Both the position numbers and the translations under genes were made by a program. A DNA stretch of 15,173 bases from DATHBD01 sp035296325 (lineage in GTDB: Bacteria > Actinomycetota > Actinomycetes > Mycobacteriales > Micromonosporaceae): contig DATHBD010000075.1 of the NCBI GenBank assembly GCA_035296325.1, positions 1 through 15,173 of the forward strand, given 5' to 3'. The stretch's first letter is position 1; the number at the start of each line of letters is the position of its first letter. Below the pieces are notes generated by a model. The model did not search any database. It had not been told where the DNA came from and saw only the letters and a list, made by a program, of their open reading frames with translations. Shown in pieces: positions 1 through 5,548 of this stretch.

Positions 1-398
1 CCACCACGCCGGTCGAGCCCACCACGCCGGTCGAGCCCACCACGCCGGTCGAGCCCACCACGCCAGTCGAGCCGAGCACGCCGGTTGAGCCCACCACGCC
101 GGTTGAGCCCACCACCCCGGTCGAGCCGAGCACCCCCGCCCCCAGCACCAACCCGGACGGCAACGGCAACGGCAACGGCAACGGCGAACCCACCACCACG
201 CCGACCACCACCGCAGCACCCACCACCGCCACCGCCACCGCCACGGCCGCACCAGCCGCCATCCCCACCCACATCTCCACCGCCCTCGCCGTCACCGGCC
301 AAGCCATCTGGACCCTCGCCACCGCCGGCCTCGCCCTCCTCACCCTCGGCGCCCTCTTCCTCCTGATCAGCCGACGACGCCCCCACGCCAACAACTGA
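1..398 (+). CDS. C-terminal part of a secreted, LAxTG sortase-anchored surface protein (5' truncated)
   Basis: The open frame begins at base 3 and ends with TGA at 396-398, so only the last 131 residues are visible. It starts with seven Thr/Ser-Thr-Pro-Val-Glu-Pro hexapeptides, continues with a short Asn-Gly repeat (about 165-187) and a Thr/Ala/Pro-rich stalk, then shows LAVTG (285-299), a hydrophobic helix of about 22 residues and the basic tail SRRRPHANN. That order (motif, membrane helix, positive tail) is a classic cell-wall sorting signal, and LAxTG is the form recognised by class E sortases of actinobacteria. The proline/threonine repeats would act as an extended stalk through the cell wall. 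The functional N-terminal domain lies outside the window, so the role is unknown. A hairpin terminator follows the stop. Other frames over this stretch give only Pro/Arg-rich shadow translations. Confidence 0.85.
   Translation, partial: TTPVEPTTPVEPTTPVEPTTPVEPSTPVEPTTPVEPTTPVEPSTPAPSTNPDGNGNGNGNGEPTTTPTTTAAPTTATATATAAPAAIPTHISTALAVTGQAIWTLATAGLALLTLGALFLLISRRRPHANN
3..128 (+). repeat. Seven 18-bp tandem repeats encoding (T/S)TPVEP
   Basis: Seven consecutive 18-base units encode TTPVEP or STPVEP. The first three visible units are identical at the base level, while later units differ at one to a few bases (cca for ccg, gtt for gtc, agc for acc). The array probably extends upstream of the window, since it is already in phase at base 3. 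It lies within the stalk of the sortase-anchored protein. Near-identical units suggest recent expansion or slippage, so the copy number may vary between strains. Confidence 0.9.
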
Positions 399-411
399 CC
401 AGAAGGAACAC

Positions 412-449
412 GAACCGGGGTCGACCGCACACGCGGCCGACCCCGGTTC
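412..449. terminator. Palindromic terminator between convergent genes
   Basis: A 12-bp perfect inverted repeat (GAACCGGGGTCG / CGACCCCGGTTC) encloses a further CCGC/GCGG pair around an ACAC loop. It sits 13 bp after the stop of the surface-protein gene and 44 bp beyond the stop of the convergent anti-sigma gene. The stem is strong, but only a short T-rich stretch (TTGTATGT) follows on the plus strand, as is common in GC-rich actinobacteria. It could stop transcription from both directions. Confidence 0.75.
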
Positions 450-493
450 CGTTGTATGTCAACCCGGCACACATCGCCGGGCGACCCTGACCA

Positions 494-1291
494 TCAGCGG
501 TTCGTGGACACCGTCACCAGCGGCTTCGGCGCCTCACCTGGCACGATCTCGCGGACGACGATCTGAGCGATCTGCGGCAGCACCTCCGCGGTCAGCATCT
601 GATACACCGCGCTCTTCGGCTGCTCGGACGTGCCGAAGCCGCCCGGTGGCAGCACCACGGTCCCGACGCTGATCTCTTTGCCGGCCTTGGTCCGGATCAC
701 CACCTCGCAGGTCTTCGGACCAATGATGTTGGTCAGCTCCACGATCACCGGCGTACCCCAGGTGGCACAGGACGCCGTGACCTTGGCGCTGACCTTGCTC
801 GTCGTATCCCTGGCGGAGTAGTCCGAGCTGCTGGCGGCGCCGTCGCAGACGCCGGGAGCCGGCTGCAGCGGATCGCGCTGGGTTTGGGCCGGGGCCGAGC
901 CGCGTTGGGCGCCCGCGTCGGGGCCGGGGGAGTTGCCCGGAGTCAGCCCCGGCAAGCCGATCGCCAGAGCGAGGACCGAGATGATGCCGAGTACGACGAC
1001 GCCGGCCGCCACCGACACCAGCCGCAGCGCGCGGGTGCGGCCCCGTTCCTTGGCGGCGGTCTTGAGCATGCCGTCGAGGATGCGGCCGCTGCGCATGATC
1101 TGATCGGCGGCGATAAGTTCGCCGGCGTCGACCCGGGCGAGTTCGTCGGCCACCGGATTGAGTTCGGCCAGCGCCGTCGTGCACTGTGCGCAGGTGAGCA
1201 TATGCATCTCGAAGCGCCACGCCTCTTCGGGCTCCATGAGGTTCAGCGCGTACGCGGCGACGTCCTCATGTGCCGCGTCGATGCTGGTCAT
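494..1291 (-). CDS. Zinc-finger (ZAS) transmembrane anti-sigma factor
   Basis: This 265-residue protein probably holds the adjacent ECF sigma factor inactive at the membrane. Residues 30-37 read H-x3-C-x2-C (HMLTCAQC), the signature of the zinc-binding anti-sigma (ZAS) domain. A single hydrophobic segment lies at about 91-113, preceded by basic residues, so the N-terminus is cytoplasmic. The remaining 150 residues form an extracytoplasmic domain starting with a Pro/Gly/Gln-rich linker; it contains Cys residues that could form a disulfide. Its ATG overlaps the sigma gene's TGA as ATGA (1288-1291), which implies translational coupling and roughly equal dosage. In this family, release of sigma follows a signal sensed outside or at the membrane, often by proteolysis or redox change. 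The signal here cannot be read from the sequence. Confidence 0.88.
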   Translation of the reverse strand: MTSIDAAHEDVAAYALNLMEPEEAWRFEMHMLTCAQCTTALAELNPVADELARVDAGELIAADQIMRSGRILDGMLKTAAKERGRTRALRLVSVAAGVVVLGIISVLALAIGLPGLTPGNSPGPDAGAQRGSAPAQTQRDPLQPAPGVCDGAASSSDYSARDTTSKVSAKVTASCATWGTPVIVELTNIIGPKTCEVVIRTKAGKEISVGTVVLPPGGFGTSEQPKSAVYQMLTAEVLPQIAQIVVREIVPGEAPKPLVTVSTNR

Positions 1292-1899
1292 CGAGTAACC
1301 CCCTTGTTCGCCAGGACGGTGCGCAGCGCCCGCAGCGCGTAGAACAGGCGCGACTTGACCGTGCCGACCGGCAGCCCGAGCTGGGTGGCGACCTCCTGGG
1401 CGGTATGCCCGCGGAAGTACGACTCGACGAGGATCTGCCGGTGCGCCGGCGTCAGTGTCCGCAGCGCGTCAACGATCATAAGGCGTTGTACGACGTTGCC
1501 GGCCTCGTCGGAGAGCACGAAGAGCGGGTGGCTGTCGAGGTCGTCGCCGTAGCTCTCGGTCGGCCGCGCCTTGGTGCTGCGGTACACGTCGATCACGATC
1601 CGCCGGGCCACGGCAACCAGCCAGGGTCGCAGGGTGGAGGCGCTGTCGGCGTCGAACTTGTGCGCGTTACGCCAGGCCCGCAGCAGCGTCTCCTGTACGA
1701 CGTCCTCGGCCGCCTGCCGGTCGCCGCCGGTCAGGCGCAGGACGAACATGAGCAGCGGCTCCGCGTGCTGGTCGTACAGCGCGCGCAGCAGCCGTTCGTC
1801 GTCGCCGGGGTTCTTGCCGGCGTGCCGGCCCGGCGCGACGGCGCGGGGTTCAGCTTCGGTCCGCATCCGCGGCACGGTGGGGGTACGCCCTTCAGGCAT
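1288..1899 (-). CDS. ECF-subfamily RNA polymerase sigma factor
   Basis: This 203-residue sigma-70-like factor has region 2 at about residues 38-105 (including AAEDVVQETLLRAWR and RPWLVAVARRIVIDVYRS) and region 4 with its helix-turn-helix near the C-terminus (AQEVATQLGLPVGTVKSRLF). There is no region 1 or 3, as is typical of ECF factors. The start chosen is the ATG at 1899, because AAGGAGG lies 10 nt upstream (1910-1916). A GTG at 2031 would add 44 Pro-rich residues and lacks a comparable ribosome site; a candidate promoter also overlaps that region. The general look (RPWL..VARRIVID) resembles SigL-type factors, but the subgroup assignment is tentative. It is coupled to the ZAS anti-sigma gene and lies next to redox genes with matching promoter-like elements, so it probably controls them. 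Confidence 0.9.
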   Translation of the reverse strand: MPEGRTPTVPRMRTEAEPRAVAPGRHAGKNPGDDERLLRALYDQHAEPLLMFVLRLTGGDRQAAEDVVQETLLRAWRNAHKFDADSASTLRPWLVAVARRIVIDVYRSTKARPTESYGDDLDSHPLFVLSDEAGNVVQRLMIVDALRTLTPAHRQILVESYFRGHTAQEVATQLGLPVGTVKSRLFYALRALRTVLANKGVTR

Positions 1900-1909
1900 C
1901 CGGGATGGA

Positions 1910-1916
1910 CCTCCTT
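1910..1916 (-). promoter_or_regulatory. Ribosome binding site deciding the sigma factor start
   Basis: On the minus strand this reads AAGGAGG, a near-perfect Shine-Dalgarno sequence, 10 nt before the ATG at 1899. It supports the short form of the ECF sigma factor over the 44-residue-longer GTG start at 2031. Confidence 0.75.
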
Positions 1917-1999
1917 GGGTACGCGGCGGCGCGTGGAACGGTGATACCTGGCCGGGTGGCGCCACCGAAGGCGGTGCCTCGTTTCGCGGCCCCCACCGC

Positions 2000-2027
2000 G
2001 ACTCGTCGGATCTGTGGACGATGTTCA
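2000..2027 (-). promoter_or_regulatory. Possible autoregulatory ECF promoter of the sigma/anti-sigma operon
   Basis: On the minus strand, TGAACA (2027-2022) and CGAGTC (2005-2000) are separated by 16 nt. The -35-like hexamer differs by one base from the TGAACC found before the DUF4142 gene, but the -10-like element has CGA instead of CGT, so the match is weaker. It would give a leader of about 90 nt before the ATG at 1899. ECF factors commonly transcribe their own gene. This is motif inspection only. Confidence 0.35.
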
Positions 2028-2162
2028 CCACAACACCTCACCCCAACCGGACCTTACGATCGCCGGTCTGCGGATCATTGCTTCCACACCTTTGCCGCCT
2101 CAAGCCGTTGGTGCCGAAATTCTTTCGTTTTTTGGAGATCCGGGTCAGTCGACTCCGACGTG

Positions 2163-3470
2163 TCAGGCAACGGACACCAACCTTCCGGACAGCCCCGTCT
2201 CGTCGAGCGCCTCCGCGGGCGACATGAATCGCGGCTGCTCGGCGAGCATTGGCCGGATCATGGCGTTGAACAGGGGAGCTGCGTTGATCGCCGAGAGCCC
2301 GACCAGGCGCCCGCGGCGGTGGTACGTGGTGAGTACGCCGGCGCGGGCCACGTCGCGGCGGCGCGGATTGAGCTCGGTGACCGCGATGTCGGCCGCCTCG
2401 TCGATCTGGCCGGCAACCTGGATGCGCAGGTCGTGCTGCAGGGACCAGAAGCGCGGCAGGATCGCCGCCGGCTCCGACGGGCCGAGCAGCAGCGTGCGCG
2501 CCGCCATCCGGCCCTGCTCCAGCGCGGCGATCCACTGCCCGCACCGCCCCGGCTTGTCGGCATAGCGGGGGTTGGGCCACCTGGCGATGGAGCCCGCCGC
2601 GACGATCCGGTCGGCACCGACGACGCGCAGGTACTCGTCGCAGAGCACGCCGTCGGAAACATCCAGCCCGGAATCGGCCAGCCAGCCGGTTTCCGGGCGT
2701 TCGCCGGTGGTCACCACCACCAGGTCGGCGTTGAGGAAGCGGCCGTCGCTGAGCTTGACCTGCCAGCCGCTGTTGTGCCGGCGGATCGAGTCCACCCGGC
2801 GACCCAGGACCAGTTCGGCGTTCTCCTCGGCGTGCACGTCGGTCATCACGGCGCCCATCTGTGCGCCGATGGCGCGGTGCATGAGCTGCTGCTTCGAGTC
2901 GATGATGATGGGGCGGCGAGCCAGCTTCCGGACGGTGTACGCGGTCTCGGAGCCGGTCAGCCCGCCGCCGACGATCACCACGCGCTCGGCGTCACGCAGC
3001 TCCTGGCGGACCGCCCACGCATCCGAGACCGTCTGCAGGTTGTGCAGCCCGTACTGCGGTGCCGGCCAGCCCTTCGGGAACGACCCGTGCCCCCCGGTGG
3101 CGATCACCAGACCGTCATAGGGGAACAGCTCGCCGGACTCGGTCAGCACCAGCCGCCGGTCGGGGTCCAGGTCGAGGGCGCGCGTATTGATCCATTCGAC
3201 CCGTGGGCCGGGTCGCTGCAACTGCACGTGCTTGGGCCGCTTCTCGCCGCTGAGCAACGCCTTGGAACACGCCGGGCGGTCGTACGGCGCGTCGGCCTCA
3301 CCGGAAAGCACCGTGATCCCGCCGCGGAACCCGAGCCGGCGCAGTTCGTTCGCGGACTCCTTCGCTGCGGGCCCGCCCCCGGCGATGACGATCTGCGCGT
3401 CCCATCGGTCGAGGAGGTTCGGCTCGCGCATCGGGCGCACCCGGCGGCGGGTTCCAGGCTGGTTGTCCAT
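2163..3470 (-). CDS. FAD-dependent NAD(P)H:ferredoxin reductase (BphA4/putidaredoxin-reductase family)
   Basis: This 435-residue flavoprotein is predicted to pass electrons from NAD(P)H through FAD to an iron-sulfur partner. Visible motifs are the FAD dinucleotide fold GGGPAA (31-36), APYDRPACSK (61-70, matching the family's PYxRPxLSK with its conserved Lys), an ATG motif (124-126), a second dinucleotide fold GGGLTGSE (168-175) for NAD(P)H, TGERPE, and a C-terminal FWSLQHDLRIQVAG segment typical of ferredoxin reductases. The usual AAGD motif, whose Asp contacts FAD, reads AAGS here, which is unusual. There is no redox-active CxxxxC, so it is not a disulfide reductase. The ATG at 3470 is chosen because AAGGA lies 6 nt upstream; a TTG at 3515 would overlap the upstream stop but has no ribosome site. 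Directly upstream is a gene for a haem protein with a built-in ferredoxin domain, its likely electron acceptor. Confidence 0.88.
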   Translation of the reverse strand: MDNQPGTRRRVRPMREPNLLDRWDAQIVIAGGGPAAKESANELRRLGFRGGITVLSGEADAPYDRPACSKALLSGEKRPKHVQLQRPGPRVEWINTRALDLDPDRRLVLTESGELFPYDGLVIATGGHGSFPKGWPAPQYGLHNLQTVSDAWAVRQELRDAERVVIVGGGLTGSETAYTVRKLARRPIIIDSKQQLMHRAIGAQMGAVMTDVHAEENAELVLGRRVDSIRRHNSGWQVKLSDGRFLNADLVVVTTGERPETGWLADSGLDVSDGVLCDEYLRVVGADRIVAAGSIARWPNPRYADKPGRCGQWIAALEQGRMAARTLLLGPSEPAAILPRFWSLQHDLRIQVAGQIDEAADIAVTELNPRRRDVARAGVLTTYHRRGRLVGLSAINAAPLFNAMIRPMLAEQPRFMSPAEALDETGLSGRLVSVA

Positions 3471-3476
3471 TCGGCA

Positions 3477-3481
3477 TCCTT
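3477..3481 (-). promoter_or_regulatory. Ribosome binding site deciding the reductase start
   Basis: On the minus strand, AAGGA lies 6 nt before the ATG at 3470. It favours this start over an in-frame TTG at 3515, whose upstream bases (CTCCCCTGCG) show no Shine-Dalgarno match. Confidence 0.6.
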
Positions 3482-3511
3482 CGAAACTGATCGCACTGGA
3501 GACAGGGACGG

Positions 3512-4369
3512 TCAACGCAGGGGAGTGGCACGCCTCCCGGAGCCCGAGCGGGCCGGGTCACCGTCACGCAGGACGGGGATGCCGCCGGTGTCGGTTCGCG
3601 GGCCGAGCATGATCGCCCGGGCCGGGCAGGCCGCAGCCGCCCGTGCGGCGGCGTCGGCCTGAGCCGCCGGAACGGTCGAGCGGTACTGCAACATCCCGTC
3701 CGAGCGCAGTCGGAACACTTCGGGCGCTTCGTGCTCGCAGAACCCGAACCGGGCGCAGTGCGTGGGGTCGACCTCGACTCGCAGCGGGCGACCGCCACCG
3801 GGCTCGGCGCTCTCCGGGGTGAGCCGGCGGCCGAAGATCCGGCCCGGGCCGACGACCCGGACCAGGCCGGCCAGCATGGTGATGGCCCAGGCCAACACGA
3901 CGGGAAGCCAGACGAAGATCGGCCAGACATCCGAACCGGAGATCAGGACGTGCGCGGAGATCAGGGTGAACGCCATGTATGCCAGCGAGTGCAGCCCACG
4001 CCAGCGGTTGAAGCCGAGCCTGCGCTGCACGGCCACGGAGAGCGCGAGGGAGATGATGATCTCGAGTCCGAGCACGCCGAAACCGATCCCGATGGGGTCG
4101 ACCGGGTTGGTGAACGGCACAACCTCGTCGATCCAGCGCACCGTTCCGACCGGATTGGCCATCTGGGTGAGCGCGTGCACCACGGAAAGGGTGAGGGCGG
4201 TCAATGCCAGCACCATATGCACCATGTACAGCGTCGAGTGCTTGATTCGGCTTTCGGCCCAGCCACTACGCAAAACGGTTCCCCAGATCACGCACAACCA
4301 GAGCAGGCCAAGAGCGACGAACCCGGCGGTTGCGGCGACGAGGTGAACACTTTCTGCGGCAGATCGCAT
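3512..4369 (-). CDS. Ferric-reductase-like membrane haem protein fused to a 3Fe-4S ferredoxin domain
   Basis: This 285-residue protein has two parts. Residues 1-172 contain five predicted membrane helices (about 8-33, 46-68, 93-115, 124-144, 149-172). His51 and His65 sit 14 apart on the second, His127 and His140 sit 13 apart on the fourth: the paired-histidine pattern of ferric reductase/NOX-type proteins that bind two stacked b haems. Residues 193-252 resemble the small 3Fe-4S ferredoxins that serve P450s, with Cys204-x5-Cys210 and Cys247-Pro; no fourth ligand is seen. A short charged tail follows. The ferredoxin domain would lie in the cytoplasm and feed the haems, which could pass electrons outward. 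Unlike classical ferric reductases it lacks its own FAD/NAD domain, but the next gene supplies one. The ATG at 4369 is preceded by GGAGAGG-type purines. The terminal electron acceptor is unknown. Confidence 0.8.
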   Translation of the reverse strand: MRSAAESVHLVAATAGFVALGLLWLCVIWGTVLRSGWAESRIKHSTLYMVHMVLALTALTLSVVHALTQMANPVGTVRWIDEVVPFTNPVDPIGIGFGVLGLEIIISLALSVAVQRRLGFNRWRGLHSLAYMAFTLISAHVLISGSDVWPIFVWLPVVLAWAITMLAGLVRVVGPGRIFGRRLTPESAEPGGGRPLRVEVDPTHCARFGFCEHEAPEVFRLRSDGMLQYRSTVPAAQADAAARAAAACPARAIMLGPRTDTGGIPVLRDGDPARSGSGRRATPLR

Positions 4370-4468
4370 GTGTATCCGTTCCTCTCCTACGCAGCTGCGC
4401 CTTCGTGAATGAGTACGAGCCGGCCACCCCCGAGGGATCGGCAGTTAAGCAAGAGATAAGTCGCGCGA

Positions 4469-5293
4469 TCAGGCCAGCGCCGCCCAGCGCCGCCGGCTCC
4501 GGCGGAAAATCATGAAGTTGACGGCACCGGCCAGCAGCAGGGCCACTAGGATGATCTTGTCGGCGTAGCGGATCGGCCAGCCGGAGTCGGACACCTTGCG
4601 GACCGGCGGCGGCGGCGCCTCCACGGCGGCCGCGACCTGGTTCCAGTTGGTCAGGCCGGTACTTTCCAGGTAGCTCATGTGCCGCTGCACGAAGGTCGAC
4701 CCGGTGGTGGCCAGCGTCCGCACGAGGCTGTTGGCGGTGGTCGACCGGACGCTGGCGAGGATCTTGTACACCTTGCCGTGCGCGACCCTGAGCAGCTCCA
4801 CGAACCGGTTGTCGTAGGCGGTGCCCTCGAGCTGGCCGAGTTCGGCCATCCAGGCCTTCTGATCCGCGTTGGGCTCGTTCGGCAGCCCCATGCCCAGTTG
4901 TGCCGCCACCGCCCGGACCGCCTCGTCGAGCTGCCCGTGCTCGACCATCAGCTTGCGGCCGACGTCCTTGACCACCGGACTGGCCGCCCGCTGCTGCGCC
5001 TGCTCGCCGGTCGGCGCCTCCCACAACCCGGCGAGGCGGACCCGGACCACCAGATCCCGCTCCACCGCGGTGAGCGGGCCCCACTTGGTGGCGACCGTGC
5101 CTTCCGCTTCGGCGGTCGCCGCGTTCGCCGGCGTATCGCCACCCATCAGACCGCGGACCAGCGTCGCGGTGATCGCCAACGCCACCGCGGTCACGCCCAG
5201 TGCGACAAGGGAGCGCCGCATCGGCCGGGAAGCGGCGCCGCCGCTGCTCGCGCCGGCATGGGCCAGATCCTCGTCGCGGCTCACTGCTCTCAT
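4469..5293 (-). CDS. Membrane-tethered DUF4142 protein
   Basis: This 274-residue protein has a membrane helix or uncleaved signal at about 26-47, an extracytoplasmic DUF4142-like helical domain (about 70-215), a Pro-rich linker and a second helix at about 247-263 ending in RRSRRRW, a strong cytoplasmic anchor. The DUF4142 assignment rests on the order LTAVERDLVVRVRLAGLWE, then GRKLMVEHGQLDE, a second helix pair with FVELLRVAHGKVY, and a closing region with HMSYL; the domain is ferritin-like in general layout, but no metal-binding residues can be assigned confidently. The start is set by GGAGG 5 nt before the ATG at 5293. An ECF-type promoter lies upstream, and the haem/ferredoxin gene follows 99 nt downstream on the same strand, so they may share a transcript. 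The function of DUF4142 proteins is not established. Confidence 0.8.
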   Translation of the reverse strand: MRAVSRDEDLAHAGASSGGAASRPMRRSLVALGVTAVALAITATLVRGLMGGDTPANAATAEAEGTVATKWGPLTAVERDLVVRVRLAGLWEAPTGEQAQQRAASPVVKDVGRKLMVEHGQLDEAVRAVAAQLGMGLPNEPNADQKAWMAELGQLEGTAYDNRFVELLRVAHGKVYKILASVRSTTANSLVRTLATTGSTFVQRHMSYLESTGLTNWNQVAAAVEAPPPPVRKVSDSGWPIRYADKIILVALLLAGAVNFMIFRRSRRRWAALA

Positions 5294-5367
5294 CGATTCC
5301 TCCAGCTGCCGGCGATGACGAACGACCGCCCCACCGGTATTCCGTCTCTTCTTACGTTCCGCGCTGT

Positions 5368-5396
5368 AGTACGCGGATGCCGTTGACCATGGTTCA
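5368..5396 (-). promoter_or_regulatory. ECF-type promoter of the DUF4142/redox genes
   Basis: On the minus strand, TGAACC (5396-5391) and CGTACT (5373-5368) are 17 nt apart. The -35 'GAAC' core with a -10 'CGT' is typical of ECF sigma factors, and TGAACC...CGT matches the SigL-type pattern known from mycobacteria. It would give a leader of about 67 nt before the ATG at 5293. A partner element points the other way 34 bp further on. Confidence 0.6.
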
Positions 5397-5430
5397 GATC
5401 ACATCTGCGAAAACTAATTCCGCGGTACAC

Positions 5431-5458
5431 CGAACCCCTCATCAACCATCGCCGTATC
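5431..5458 (+). promoter_or_regulatory. ECF-type promoter of the secreted lipoprotein gene
   Basis: On the plus strand, CGAACC (5431-5436) and CGTATC (5453-5458) are 16 nt apart, very similar to the divergent element at 5368-5396. It would give a leader of about 84 nt before the GTG at 5549. The shared sequence suggests that one ECF sigma factor, probably the one encoded at 1288-1899, reads both directions. Confidence 0.55.
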
Positions 5459-5538
5459 TGTTGTTGACGGCAGATGAGATGGCGTGCGACCGCACTGCTG
5501 GCCCCTGCCAAAGCGTTCGGATATCTGGACGAAGAACT

Positions 5539-5544
5539 AGGAGG
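5539..5544 (+). promoter_or_regulatory. Ribosome binding site deciding the lipoprotein start
   Basis: AGGAGG lies 4 nt before the GTG at 5549. The frame is open further upstream to an ATG-type start near 5474, but only the GTG places a basic signal peptide (KRK) at the N-terminus. Confidence 0.8.
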
Positions 5545-5548
5545 ATCC

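Noticed and set aside
3..128. CRISPR-like array
   Set aside because: The units are contiguous 18-bp coding repeats without spacers, in frame as TTPVEP.
85..366. Pro/Arg/Ser-rich plus-strand frame inside the surface-protein end
   Set aside because: The frame beginning at base 3 gives regular TTPVEP repeats, a sortase motif and a membrane helix, so this is an out-of-frame shadow.
3471..3515. TTG start for the reductase overlapping the upstream stop
   Set aside because: It has no Shine-Dalgarno sequence, while the ATG at 3470 has AAGGA at 6 nt.
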